From NCBI GenBank assembly GCA_031841125.1, contig CM063108.1, forward strand, positions 72,264,344 through 72,328,343: a stretch of 64,000 nucleotides of DNA. The letters run 5' to 3'. The notes under the pieces are model-generated. The model saw nothing but the letters and a program-made list of their open reading frames with translations. It was not told the origin of the DNA and searched no databases. Every line of letters begins with the position of its first letter. The stretch's first letter is position 1. Shown here in pieces: positions 10,279-22,469 of the stretch. Both the position numbers and the translations under genes were made by a program. The stretch comes from Acanthococcus lagerstroemiae (Eukaryota > Arthropoda > Insecta > Hemiptera > Eriococcidae).

Positions 10279-11184
10279 TACAGGGTGTCTTAGTTTTGGT
10301 GGACAAACTGGAAGGATGTTATTTCTGAGAGGAACAAAAACTTTGTGTACGCCAAGGTGGTCGGACCTTAGATCCTTACTTACTCATAGTGGAAAAAATT
10401 CATGTTTTCCGTTGCGGCATCACTCCTATCTCTCTTTCTAGATCGTCTTTTTTCATTTTGCTCTCAACCTGAGCCCTGAAATCCGCCCTGTCGAGCACTG
10501 CCTCAGAGACGTCGGGGGAGGGACTGTTAGGGCTGTTTTCAGCCCTCTTCTCTACTTGCAGAAAAACCAGCCTAGGTCGAAATGTAGCGAGTAGCTACGT
10601 GGGCTCGAACCCGGGACCTCCAGATTCCGAGACCAGCGCGCTATCCACTCGGCCAACCAGACCCCGCTCTCTTTCTAGATCAGTTCCATATTTACTTATC
10701 AAAACTGCTTAGTAGTAATATGGACCTCGCGGGAATGGAAATTAACAATTATTTTCAGAATTTGAGACACTTTACACGAGCCTAAAAAATTATTTCCTTT
10801 ACTCAAGGTTCACTCCATCCATTTCCGAGGTTATTTTTGTTCTTCCTTAACTCATTCCGCTTTACAAGCGGCTAATTTTTAATTTTTAAATTTTCAAGCG
10901 CTCTACGAAACAAAACGAGTCACGGAAAGAGGGAAGAACCTAAGAAATGGATTCAGTGACCCTTAAAATCCAAATTTCAAGAAGAAACTAATTCTTAGAC
11001 TTGTATGAAAAGCTTCCAGCTGCTAGAGGATCTCGGACTCTCAAAATCAATGTTCATTTTCATAAGAACTTCAACCCCTTTTTAAAAAAAAGGTTACCCT
11101 CGAGCAATTTTACTCAAACTTGGCGCAATGTTTTTTTTTTGTTTCTTAAAAGCTGAAGTTGAAACTAAAGACCACCCTAATGTA
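10279..11184. mobile_element. Long inverted-repeat (hairpin) element B, with SINE inside
   Basis: The left end (GTACAGGGTGTCTTAGTTTT, from 10278) pairs with the right end (CTAAAGACCACCCTAATGTAC, to 11185). Inner parts also pair: CACTCCATCCATTTCCGAGG near 10815 matches the reverse complement of CCTAAGAAATGGATTCAGTG near 10940. The centre lies near 10860-10875, where CCGCTTTACAAGCGG forms a small perfect palindrome. The left arm is interrupted by the SINE at 10445-10666. No transposase frame was seen. Confidence 0.55.
10445..10666 (-). mobile_element. tRNA-derived SINE, copy 1 (222 bp)
   Basis: Read on the minus strand, the head carries pol III promoter boxes: A box GGCCGAGTGG (10645-10654) and B box GGTTCGAGCCC (10601-10611), with tRNA-like spacing. 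A body of about 150 bases unrelated to tRNA follows, ending in an A-rich 3' tail. The element is flanked by a perfect 15-base target-site duplication, CTCTCTTTCTAGATC (10430-10444 and 10667-10681), the signature of LINE-driven retroposition. A second copy with its own duplication is at 46509-46719. The anticodon-loop position may read CGG, but the stem is imperfect, so the parent tRNA is not assigned. Confidence 0.92.
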
Positions 11185-13452
11185 CACATATGGCATAGGT
11201 ATTATCAAAATTGAAGGAGCTGAAAGGTTTTGAGGGAATCTTTCAAGAGAATTTCGCGGCAAATTTTCATTCAGAAAACTTTAATGGATGTCAATAGATA
11301 ATGCAACAAATACACAAAAAAATATATACAACTAGTTTAGGGCTACACAAGTTTGAAAATTTCGTTACAAAATTTGAGAGTTGAAATGTCATACATTTAA
11401 GCTTGGTTGCAGACTGAAGACTGACTACAAATAATACACAAATGTTTATTCAATTTTCAAAATAATATCCGCTGCTACCTTCGAGGAAATGTTGAGAAGT
11501 TCTCACCAACAAAATTCAAGTTTTCCGAAATTTTAAAAGTTTGAAGTTAAACATCAAGAAAATTATATTTATTGCATTTTTCAAGATGGCTAAGAATAGT
11601 ACTTTAAAAATGGGGCAAAAAGTGTCAACACTATTGTTTACTTATCTTTAGTCATGAAGGGAGTCTCTGAATTTATGTGATTCAAATTTTCGCTCAAATA
11701 TGACTAAATTTTCGAACTCGTGTGGCTCTTTTAATCCTAACATTAGGTAACAACTAGTTACGTAAGACTTTGTCGCAAAATTCACTTTTTTTCTAATTTC
11801 AACGTCCAACATCCCTCTCAACTTTGAGAATATACCATAAATCTTCTCTCTTAGAAGAAAGTGTATAAAAATATCATGCTTTTGTGGTAATAAAATACCT
11901 TATTATACCTTAATTTTTATTTAAGAAACCACATTTCCGAATAAAATACGAAGTAGTAATCAGAAAATAATAGATTTTGAATTCGCAGAAGTTCCGGTTA
12001 TTGATCGAGTACGTAAGCTCTGCAGACTATACAACACAACTTATTGAAGAATAGAAACAGCCGTTTAAAACAGAATTATTTTGCCTTTCAAACAACACCA
12101 TAGGTGAGAAAATGCGCAAAATGTCCAAATTGTCGGGAGTGTCTAAGAGTAAGCACATTTTTTTAATATTATGATAAGGGAATAGATTCGGTTGTTGTTT
12201 ATCATATCACCTACATAAGCTTTTTAACTTATTTTATTTCTCGAAATTTTAAAAATGGGTGAACTTAAATTTACAGGTTAACTATACTGTATTTGCGATT
12301 CAACTGGTTGAACTTATGGAACAGACATACAAATCAGAAATAAATAGTTTATCAGAAACAAATGAACGTATGCTGCAGTTGAATGCGTGCGTATTCTTCG
12401 GATCTACGACTGTACACATTTCAGGATTACGTCTTCCTGACAGTGCGCATTTGACTTATTTTCTTTAAAGGTTCCAAGATCCCGTTTCAAGATCTTGAAG
12501 AAAATTTCCTTTAGATGAAATGTAGTGTAGACCAATGATGCAGGTTTGATTAAGAGAAATTCTTGGAAGAGCCTACATAGAGCGAAATAACGGTCTTTCT
12601 CCTTCTAGACGCGTACTCTTAGGCAAAGATCGCCTACTACCGGGCCTCAAGTCGGAACTGTAGGCTGATTGAGAATCATAATTCAAAGTAGGCTCCTGTG
12701 CCAAATACCAGACTCCTAGTATGGGAGGAAGGGAGAGGACTGAAAAACAATAGCAATATTTTTGATGTTCAGAGCTATTCTGAGCAAAACAATCATACTG
12801 ATACTACATAGATACCTGTAGCCCTTGGCTACTACAACACTGGTATCTTTCATGTACATTGTACATTTGAGTAAACGATTTTTCAATAAACTAACGAGTA
12901 ATGAGTCACACGTCAGCATACGGTACGATAAAAACACCAGGAGAATGAATAGAAACATGTACATCGTTAAAAGCACGTATACACATTATGCGAAGCCCAA
13001 TTTGATATACCGGTGATGCAGAAGAGGCGAAGAAAATAATTGTGTGGCAGTAAAACCGTCTAATAAGCGTAAAAATTGAAACTTGCGACGTAAGCAAGAA
13101 AGCAAATCAATCACGCACAGAAGTCTAATTTGAATACTGTTAAGATATCATGCCCAATAACTGTCTTTTCGTGTGCATTCTCATCACACGTTTTTAGATT
13201 AATTTGTATCTCGTTCTCGCGTCCAGTTTTCATTTACTTTCAAGAGGGGATTATCTTTAATTATAGCCTGTGTTGCACACAACTGTTTCTTACGCATGGA
13301 AAACTGAGAAAATGCTTAAGAAACTGACCATATATAAATAGGTATACATTTATCTTGCATGCTGGTACTTTGGCCTTTAAATTTTCATCTACGCAATGAT
13401 TGCGATCGCATGAATGATCGATTCTTCAACTTTCGGAGGTTGTTCTACACAA
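11185..13452. other. AT-rich sequence, no supported gene
   Basis: Short frames only. No inverted repeat, target duplication or coding motif was recognised in this 2.3-kb stretch. It may be intron or intergenic DNA with old unrecognised repeats. Confidence 0.4.
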
Positions 13453-13460
13453 CTGAAAAC

Positions 13461-13621
13461 CTGTGGCGTAGCGTGAGGGGGGGGGCACGTGCCGCCCCCA
13501 CAATATTTTTACATAGTCCTCTAATATTGGCGATTTTAAGTACCACAATTTTCGACGTTTTCTCCCTTGAAAACCTTATTGTGCCCCCCCCCCCTTTGGA
13601 AAACCCCTAGCTACGCCACTG
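13461..13621. mobile_element. hAT-type miniature element (161 bp)
   Basis: The ends are CTGTGGCGTAGC (from 13461) and GCTACGCCACTG (to 13621), inverted repeats with one mismatch. They are followed inward by a G-run on the left and a C-run on the right, so the whole element can fold. It is flanked by a perfect 8-base duplication, CTGAAAAC (13453-13460 and 13622-13629). An 8-base duplication with short inverted ends fits the hAT superfamily. It is non-autonomous, with no coding sequence. Confidence 0.88.
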
Positions 13622-13629
13622 CTGAAAAC

Positions 13630-14762
13630 ATATATTTTAACAGTTTCAACTCAGTTGTACGTAGTACTAAGTGAACCTATTAAGAGCACAATTAGATTTT
13701 CCTTTTGTCAAATAGGCTCTGAAAAAAAATCGGTAATTCGCTATGGCATTAACCAGAGAAAATTTCCTGCATCAAAATAAACCAACTTAAGCATTCCACA
13801 AAGATAAGAGGGCTTAGAAAAATTGGAGTGAAGCGTACAGAGAAACATTTATATCCACTCCCCTCCACCATCCTAAAAAAATTAAAAACTATTCAGCAAT
13901 TCAATAAAATGGAGCCACTTGAGAGACAAAATGTATAAGATTTTTAAAGATTTTGAAGATTTACACGATTTGTTTGTTGTTACCTCCGTGTTTGAAAAAT
14001 TAAGAAACAAAAGAACTTGTTTTTTGTAGTTTCTTTTTTTTTTTACCCCTGGTGCAAAATCTTCCAACATCTCTACCTGCAAAAGAAGATTTCCAAGTCG
14101 CGGTACCATCGTCAGATATTACTTGGACTGAAACAAGTACATTCTTTCATTTACATATTTTAGGGAAACACTTTGCACAATTCACCGATAAAAAATTCAA
14201 AGATTTTGGGCTTCGATCTTTTAAAATGAATAACTGAATGCTAGGATATACTGATTATATTTTGCAATGCAATACCGCTATCATTAGCTACAGGGGAAAT
14301 GAAGACGAAGGGAAAATTTGATCTAAAACAGTAAGAGAAAACCTAGAACAATTTGGAACAGTCAGAAAACTGAATTTTGATAGTAAATAACGATAAAATT
14401 GAACGCCTTGATCGAAATTTAGTATTTTCAACAGCTACACGGTGGAAGAGAGCACGTTTTGCTCTGAATAGTAGGAGGCAACTTTTGGAATACTAGAAAT
14501 AAGTAGGGACGTCGTGAGCACTTCTCTAGGACTAAACTTCACTAGTTTCAAAGGGGATGGCAGTTCCTACAAGAAAATGGAACATAATTTTAAATGCATC
14601 GATATGTGTCCTTAGAATGGTCCGAAATAAATTTTGAAATTTTTTAAAATGTTTTGTTCCCAGCGGCTGGAATTATGCTTTTTGGTCAAAGAACACACCA
14701 GCCAACTGTTATTTTTATTTTTATTTTTGGAACTGAACGAATCTAGAGGTCCTACCATCCGT
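13630..14762. other. AT-rich sequence, no supported gene
   Basis: No feature was recognised. The short frames at 13882-14237 overlap on both strands and look accidental. Confidence 0.35.
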
Positions 14763-14870
14763 CTCTCCGGTCATTGACGCAATACTCGAAAGGGTAGTTC
14801 CCATGGCCGGGAGTGCGGTGTCATAGGGGCCAATTTGGCATGCGTGCATCGCCATACGTCCCACCACACC
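14763..14870 (-). mobile_element. 109-bp-type retroposon, copy A
   Basis: On the minus strand it starts GGTGTGGTGGGACGTATGGC and matches the copies at 19543-19651 and 49706-49813 over its whole length of about 108 bases. It is GC-rich against AT-rich flanks. No clear target duplication remains. The frame WWDVWRCTHAK is open in all three copies, but the unit is too short to claim a protein. Confidence 0.75.
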
Positions 14871-15863
14871 ATTCCACCGCGGGAGAGGTTGAGCTTAACA
14901 CAGGATTTACCATAGAGAAATCTGAAATTATGCTTTGAATCTTTTAAACACAGAGTTCGGTCGAAAAAATGGTTGGATGATAAAAAATCGTTCTCATCAG
15001 TGTAAGGGTGAATTACCGACAGAGAATTCGGAGAAAAAGTGAATTCAAAGGTCAATAACCTCAGCTGAATCTGGGGTAAAAGTACACTTTTTTGGACTTG
15101 GAACATTATTAACCACCGAAACCGAATAAAAGCGAAAGAATTGCAAAAGATTGTCTGCTCCAATTTTAGAAAAACTAAATATTTTTATAAAATTATTTTG
15201 GGTCCAAATTCCCATTTTGAGGGATTTATTAAGGAGACGGTATTTACAAATTACAGCTAATACCGTCAAGTATGTTGACAATGACGTTTTCGGAGTCGCT
15301 CAATTCGTTTTTAAGGTTACTGCGACTATAAATGGGCCCTACCAATAGGGTCTATAGGGAACAAAGATGAGAAAACATAAAAAATATTCAACCTACAGTT
15401 TAACATATATCGATAATAGGATTTCTTTAGTCATTTTAAAGTGATTTCTCATGTCCCAGTCCTCTGAAGCTACGATGGCATAGCAGCTGAAAGTGCTCTG
15501 AATCACAGAAGGAAAAAAATTGTGAATTGGCACACCCTACACAATACAGAATTTACCAAATTCACTCACACTCCAATATGGACACTAATACATTGAAGCT
15601 GTTATTTTATAAATGATTTAGCTCTTCTGAAATCCGAAGAGACTGTCTCGATCGATGAGCGGGACATTTTGGGAGCTTCATAGCTAATTGCTGGTTTTCT
15701 TAAGGTGAATACTACGTTAAACTTGACCCTCTCCCCAGTGAGGCTTTTCAAAATTGAATGATTAAAAAAGAAAATTATCAAGTAGGTTTTCAGACCAAAA
15801 GGGTCAAGTTGAACGATCAGGAGCAAAATATTTCAAAAATCGATAAATGTTAGACCATTCTAG
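14871..15863. other. AT-rich sequence, possible intron
   Basis: No gene or element was recognised. The last bases (GACCATTCTAG before 15864) may be a splice acceptor. Confidence 0.3.
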
Positions 15864-16003
15864 AGTCCCTGTTCCACAACACACCCGATCGCGACAATGC
15901 GAATATGTTGAGGATCATAGGGAGAGAGATTCTCACTCGAATGGGGATCGCAGCACCCCTGGAAATGAAATTCAAAATTTCACATTTGCATTGCCCGGTT
16001 CAC
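15864..16003 (+). CDS. Possible internal coding exon (140 bp)
   Basis: The right edge is a near-consensus donor (TTCAC|GTAAGTAC at 16004). The left edge is a moderate acceptor (CCATTCTAG). Two frames are open across the interval. One reads VPVPQHTRSRQCEYVEDHRE and onwards to FTFALPGS; the other reads SLFHNTPDRDNANMLRIIGR and continues through REILTRMGIAAP. The second has a weak resemblance to the helical part of TGF-beta-type propeptides, but this is only a pattern impression and no family is claimed. Neighbouring sequence has raised CpG. Its phase does not match the exon at 8548-8724, so the two need not be consecutive exons of one gene. Confidence 0.35.
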
Positions 16004-16985
16004 GTAAGTACGTAGAGCCAAATATCTACTGTGGAATCAGCTTACAGCTCGACAACAACGCTCTCGACTCCATCTCGCCATTTCAGACAGCCGTCTTAGG
16101 TCTATCCCAGTTTTCTTGAATAGTCGCACAAATATTAATTATCATCAGTGCGGACCAAACAGTCAACAGTAGTTTCGAGGTACCGAGGTACCCAACGGCT
16201 TTCCATATCCACATTTTCACAGTCATCAATTAATAACTGATGACCAACCCGGATGAAGGGTGGTTAAGCCGTTCTTATTTATTCTGTCGAACGAGCAATT
16301 AATATCGTTATCCATGTACCGGAGTTGTCGGTCGCTTCGAGTAACGTGTTAATGCCGCACATAATGCAAGGTATATCATTTACTCGATTATTATCGCATA
16401 CACGTGGGGAGGAAGAGGACCGGGGGCCGTAACATTTTTATTAAATTTCTGCAAAACGATCGAGCCGATATGTACGTACAGAATGTTGTGCGGTACATCG
16501 CTGATGGGCGATTCTAAATGGTCTATATTATAGAAAGATCCGAGATAATTACCACGATGTCGTTGACCACCTTAATAAGCACATGAGCCACTGAGATACG
16601 CCAATACAGAGTGTTTCCACACACTGTATACCAGTGTCGACGATTTAAGTATGCTTATTGTGAGTTTACCGAAGCCGCGAGTTCAAATTACACGCTGCGA
16701 GCATATCGAACGATATATCATGTACAGCCTTTGAACTGAAAACAAAATTTACCCGTCATTATCTTGCTGCGGACGACAGGTGAAGAATAGCAAGACTACC
16801 GGGCATATAGAAACCTATAGCACAGTATCCACATCCATCGAATACTCCTCAGCGGTTCGAGCCTACCCAGTCCTCTCCCATTGATCCGCTTTATTCATCT
16901 TGAGGCTACTACTACGCCAAGCAAGAATAATATACAATCGAGATTTTAGAGTAGTGAGGTGAGCAGGAGTATAAGAGGCATTCCA
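16004..16985. other. Repeat-free stretch, possible conserved regulatory DNA
   Basis: No open frame, inverted repeat or element end was found. The stretch has homeodomain-like ATTA/TAAT core motifs (for example CATCAATTAATAACTGATGA near 16220, GCAATTAATATCG near 16300) in a balanced base composition. This is typical of insect enhancers but not proof of one. Confidence 0.3.
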
Positions 16986-16989
16986 TAAA

Positions 16990-17250
16990 CGAAAAAACTG
17001 CTGTCTAAGTAGTTCTTGCTTATCAGTGTTTTACGATTTCTGAAATCTGTAATCTGCCAAATATACGTTTCTAATTTTAAAGCATATTTCGATAAATTTC
17101 GATTAATGACTTTATTTGAACAAGATGTGTCACTGAACATTGTTATTGATCAATTTCTATGGATTTCTCCAAAATTGTATTTACGGTTTACAGATTTCAA
17201 AAATCATAAAACGCTAATACACAGGAAGTATTCATTTTATACTTGGTTGA
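16990..17250. mobile_element. Small degenerate inverted-repeat element
   Basis: TTTTACGATTTCTGAAATCTG (about 17028-17048) pairs with TACAGATTTCAAAAATCATA (from about 17189). The pairing continues outward through CTTGCTTATCAGTG on the left and CGCTAATACACAGG on the right. The ends are not resolved. Confidence 0.45.
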
Positions 17251-19527
17251 AGTGAAATTCTACGTAACATAAATTTAGTTCTTTTCATTAATTCGTTGAC
17301 ACGAATATTTTTCGAGTAAAATCGAAAAATATAACCAGCTCCCACATAACTTAATGTAGTAGAGTAACTTGATCGTGGCGCTACAGATGTACACATCTCT
17401 CTTGTGGCAAATTTCGATTTGAAAATATTCGTAGGAAAAACTAGAGGGCTTCGTTCTTTGACTGTTTTGCATTCCACCCCCTTTGCCAACTTTCGCTTCT
17501 CCTTCTGTCTACCACACTGACTGATTGACTGTCGTTTGTCTCTCTGATTCGAATTTTGTAACTTTGTCAATGCTAAAAAGGGGGCAGGTTCTCATCAGTA
17601 CACAGAGGAATACTGGATTTTCATGATCGCTCCTCCTAGATACTGGCTACTAGATCCGGGATTTAGCTCTCAACTCGGTCTTTCTTTCCGAAAAGAAGAC
17701 GACTAATCATCGGTTTCGTGTTTTACGAAAGTTTGACTAACAACTCTTCGAAGATACGCCCTCTTCTCAAAATACAAAAGACGACCACGGAACATTTTCG
17801 ACTTTTCGTATATAATAGACTCCTGCATCCAACTACGGCTTCGTTTGTGCCACGGTTTAGGAGGTAAAATAACAATATCCAAAAATGTACCCGATTAACA
17901 GAGTGTCACGATTTTGAAACTGTTTAATCGTCACCTCAATACACCGCCACCACGACGAATGCACCCAATTACGCAGTTAAAAAGTCGCCACCACTACCTG
18001 ATGTAAAGTCAACGGTGGCGCATTTAATCATTTAGCTCTAAGGTAAATCACTACCGGTACCTCAAAATGAACCAATGGTGTCGATCTGCAACAAAGCTTT
18101 CTGACTGGTTGCAAATCTCCATTGTGGAGGTCCATAAAACTTCGAGGCGACGTTTATAAGGTCTCAAAATCGTAGCGAACCTGCGTCGCTCTTGATCAAT
18201 TGAATAAGTTAATCTCATATTTCAATCTTCGAGTCGGTTGATCTCACTCATATTTTCATATTCTCTTCCTGGGCTAACAATATAGGGGGGGGGGGGTACT
18301 CTTTGGCAGCTGACGCGCATTAGAAAGACTGATTTTTGAAATCCGTCTCATTCGATTGTTCTTGATCAACCAATCCTTTTTAACTACTCGATTGTTTGTG
18401 ATTGATCGATTACTCAGATTGATTGAATACATTCGACTGATTGATTACTTTCGCTTGATTGGTTGCTTCTAATCCACCAACTGCTTCTCATTAATCGAGA
18501 ATGACTACTGATCACGAATGTCACTTTAATTGTTTTATTCGGATGATGGGGGGTGGGGGGAATAAAATTAATGGGACTGTATTTTCTTTTCCCTTGGCTC
18601 ATTCCCTTTCTGAACAAAGTATGCACATTACATTGTCATTCTCGAATAAAGTTTGTGTATAATGAACGAAAGAAGGGACGTACAATTACGCGACCTCTTC
18701 GTTCACTTTAGAGGATGTTCCCGACTCGTGCAGTATCGGAAGGACAAACGAAACAAAAAAATTTCCCAACAAACGAAAAAATCTTGGACTACCTGCCTGA
18801 CATATGTGTATTTTACCACTTACAACTATTAAACACACCAACACAAAGTGGGAATAATTAATCACTTCCAAATATAGATATTTATATTTTTTTATCACTA
18901 ATTTTCAGAATGTATTTCGCTGCTGGGATCACCACCTATTATATCCATACGGTTGGAACAATAGCAGCCCCCTAATTTTTTCATCAGCATAAAACGCTTA
19001 GCAAATGCCACGACGAAAAGACAAATCTTACAAAAATAGAAGCTGCTGCGCTGTTATTATGTAATGGGTTTTGAATCTGCATTGAATATTTCAATACAGT
19101 AAAACGTACTATGAACATCAGGAATTTATTAATACTGAACTCGCAGCAGTCTTGAAATTTAAGGAATTAAAACGCCACGGCGACGATGGACCTCACTGAA
19201 AGTTAAATAAAGACATTTTCATCCCAATTTCAAGCAGGATCGAACTGAAGTGATAAAAACACACAATATTGACTTTTTATTGATACCAAAAATTTCCTAT
19301 ACGTCCGTATTCTGAATAGTCGAAAACTTACCACGCCGAAGGACCAAACAATCGAAAACTAATTTTCTAAATCGACTACACTGAGCATCAAGAATTTGGC
19401 ATTAGTGTTGCCAACTTATTACTACAATCCTCGACGACAATATTCCTCAATCAGGTTGTTTGAAACACAGAGCGAAAAATGTAAAAAGATATATGTTTGC
19501 AGAAACACAACTGGAAACAGCCACAAC
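17251..19527. other. No supported gene; simple-sequence patches
   Basis: A 12-base G run is at 18285-18296. A low-complexity stretch with GATTGATT-type phrases is at 18350-18480. Otherwise nothing was recognised. Confidence 0.4.
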
Positions 19528-19542
19528 GATGAACACTGGTAT

Positions 19543-19651
19543 GGTGTGGTGGGACGTACGGCGATGCACGCATGCCCAAGTGGCCCCCAAGACACCGCAC
19601 CCCCAGCACCGGAAACTACTACGCTTTCGGGCATCGTATCAGTGCCGAGGG
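19543..19651 (+). mobile_element. 109-bp retroposon, copy B, with target duplication
   Basis: The 109-base GC-rich unit starts GGTGTGGTGGGACGTACGGC. It is flanked by a perfect 15-base duplication, GATGAACACTGGTAT (19528-19542 and 19652-19666). The duplication defines its ends exactly and points to retroposition. No A-rich tail is obvious, and tRNA boxes are not convincing, although TTTCGAG/TTTCGGG near the 3' part loosely resembles a B box. Copies A and C share the same ends. Confidence 0.88.
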
Positions 19652-19666
19652 GATGAACACTGGTAT

Positions 19667-20560
19667 AATAACTTGACTGTCCACAGTCGGGGGAGAGGAC
19701 ACATGAATGTAAAAGGTAGAATAGGCTGTACTCTGAATGACTGAAGGGAAAACGCTGTATCTAACATTTGCAATTCACAATAATATACTTGTGTGGGGAT
19801 AAAATATCAATATTCGGTGAAAATTACTCAAAGATACTAATTACCATTGAAAACTCTTTATGGAGACGTAGACTACTAAAATCGTAAAAATCTTGCGAAC
19901 TGTCTGACCGATTTTAATGAAATTTAATAGACCTTTATTTTCCATGGTGCTCCATCACCAACGTGAACAGTATGCGGATCCGTTCATCACTTCGTGAGAC
20001 CACGAAAAAGTACGACAGGAAATCGAGAAAATCTCCGGTATAACTGCGCCGATTTTAATCAAAATCAATAAGCCTCTGAAAAAATATACAGTCATTCGCT
20101 TCCTTTTTCAGGAAACGTCGAGAAAAGTTTACTCAATCACATTTCCACAGCTGGGACAAGATCAATAGTTAATTAACAACTAAGAAATATTCGCGAAGCT
20201 CGTTCATTTTCGAAAATTCAACTCAACATGTATACACGTGCCTTAATCAGGGCTGGTACCAGATCCCTCCCCCATTTATGAAATTTACAGAAAATTCGGG
20301 AAATTTCAGTTCTTGCTTGTAATTTAAGAGTAGTAAAATTTTAATTGGGCAGGATTTACCAGAAAGTCGGGATATCAGGAAATTTCAGAGGCCAACCCGG
20401 AAAAATAAAAAGGCAAGTTTCTTTCTGCTAGTTAACCGAAATTAGTAATCTTACAGTCGATATTTTTAATGTCTTCCCTTTCTACTCCTCCTCCATTCCC
20501 ACAGAGAACGTTCCTCGCGCCACCTAGGCCCAAATGAAAGAATCAGATTTCAGTCACATT
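19667..20560. repeat. AT-rich sequence with a degenerate direct repeat
   Basis: CTGACCGATTTTAATGAAAT (about 19904) and TGCGCCGATTTTAATCAAAA (about 20045) are similar phrases about 140 bases apart, suggesting two units of an old tandem repeat. The rest is not recognised. Confidence 0.35.
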
Positions 20561-21856
20561 CTCATAAATAAGGAAGGTTATAGCGAAAAAATAAAGTCTC
20601 AAATCGGTTTTGACTATAAGAGCTTCCAAAGCTCGCGTATTTACCGTTTTTCCTATACATACTAACGGCTAACGCAGTGCGCAGCAATATTGAAGATCCA
20701 TTGCCAACAGTAAAATACGCCTTTGGGGAACCATTGAGATGGTTTCCGAAGGAACAACATCGCGAATTACGCCGGCGAACCGATAAAGCAAACAGCACTA
20801 CCGCCGTAATATGGCGAATCCAATTCAATCAATTCTCCGGGCACGGATTATGGGAAGCGGCTGGCGTTGATAAAAAGAAAAGCAGAATAAAAAAATAAAA
20901 AACAGGAGGCGGCCGTCACGTTCAGAGCGGTCGACCGGAAATAAAATATACGAGTACGATCTGACGTAAGCGGGCTACCAACTCTATAGCTTAGTTTCCC
21001 GTATTTCGGAGAACATACGAATATACTTATTGTACTAAGTAATAAGTACACGCTTTGGAAATGAAAATACGATTAATAAGATTGTCTACACTTCGTGAGA
21101 AAGCCACTCGACAGCTAGCAACCGGAAGATGCACCTACTGCATAGCTCTGTCTGGGTCTTCGGTGCATCAGCGAATATACTCGTAGAATGATAAAACTCG
21201 TGTTCGTGATTCGCCAAGCCGCTCCTTTATTCACTCCTCATAAGTCATACCAAACCGCGCTAATCAACCAGAGACCAGAGTACACTCATTCGTATGCGCC
21301 GGTCGGCCGGTTAAATGACAGATCGCGGTCGAGAAGGTGGTGGAGGTTTTCCATAATAACAATCATTTGGGCCCCAGAAGACGGCAAGTATGGCAGCCGC
21401 ATTACAGTTTAGAGTAAAATCGCATTGCTGTTGCTGCTCATCGCCAACGGCGACTGTTCGACAGAAATTGTTTCGTGCCATCGTTAAATTACCAAGTTCG
21501 CATTCGCGAAACTTCTTACTTTTTTCTCTCTCTCTGATAATACTCGTTCTCAGTTTAACTCGCGGTTGTCTCCTCTCATTCTTTCAGACCCTCTCTTTCC
21601 TCGCTATACACGAAGCACGATCGCAATAACAACACGCGCTCTTATTTATTGCCGAATAATTTATACCTTTTTAACGAGCTTTGCTTCCCTTACCTGTCTC
21701 ATCGACATTATAGATGCTCGCTATAACGTCTATATTTAGAGCATTTTGCAGTTCGTAACGGATCGTCGAACTTGTTAATGTTTCCGAAGTGAGTCACTCG
21801 AGCTTGAGTGTTGAGAGAAGCCACGAAATCCGAAACATCACGTACGTGCGTCCGGT
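20561..21856. other. Moderately GC-rich sequence, no supported gene
   Basis: CpG-containing parts (20670-20870 and 21190-21640) carry short frames on both strands. None has a convincing start, splice sites or domain. These could be exons or regulatory DNA of a gene not resolved here. Confidence 0.3.
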
Positions 21857-21941
21857 ATATGAGGAGTTATCGGTCAAAAGGGCGTCCGTTCCATAAGAAA
21901 TACATTGAACGGACGCCCTTTTGACAGATAACTCCTCATAT
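21857..21941. repeat. 85-bp near-perfect hairpin, possible TA-flanked miniature element
   Basis: Two 35-base arms (21857-21891 and 21907-21941) pair with a single mismatch around a 15-base spacer. The arms include GTCAAAAGGGCGTCCGTTC and its complement. If the outer ends are taken as TGAGGAG and CTCCTCA, the element is flanked by TA on both sides, as in mariner-type miniature elements. A hairpin RNA precursor is an alternative reading. Confidence 0.85.
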
Positions 21942-22469
21942 GTATGTACTCGCGATTCGAAAGAGAAGCGAATAAGAAGAGCGAGGGTCGAAAGGGGGTA
22001 ACGCGGAACCGAGACAACTATTCACAAATCAACCCTGGCCACGACGACGAAAGTTGAAAAACTATACTCGCCTTCAATCGCGGTTATTTCCGAGGAATTA
22101 TAGGCAGTAAATACTCGAGATGGACGGACAAAATTATTCTTCTCCCCTATCAACACTAAAGAATCAGTCAACTCGAGTACAGAAACACGATTTTTGGCTG
22201 TTCCTGGCTGCGTCCTGGCCCGTACATTCGAAACTCAACACGCAGCAGTTCCGCGTAGTCGAGTTCCGTATCATCGGACAAGGAACAGCCGACGATAGCA
22301 TCTCTCACCCGGGGGTACTGGATGATCTACCAATGCCAGCTTTTAGAGGAAAAAAACTCCCATATGTACAAAGGCTGTCCAATAAGTAACGCCTCCAAGC
22401 CCATATCTTGGGAACAACTCAAGTTACAAAAATGAAACGAAGCTCATTTGAAAAAAAATTCTATAACAT

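Noticed and set aside
10590..10670. A possible functional tRNA gene on the minus strand
   Set aside because: The A and B boxes are present, but the acceptor and anticodon stems pair poorly. The segment is the head of a 222-bp unit with a 15-base target duplication, so it is a SINE.
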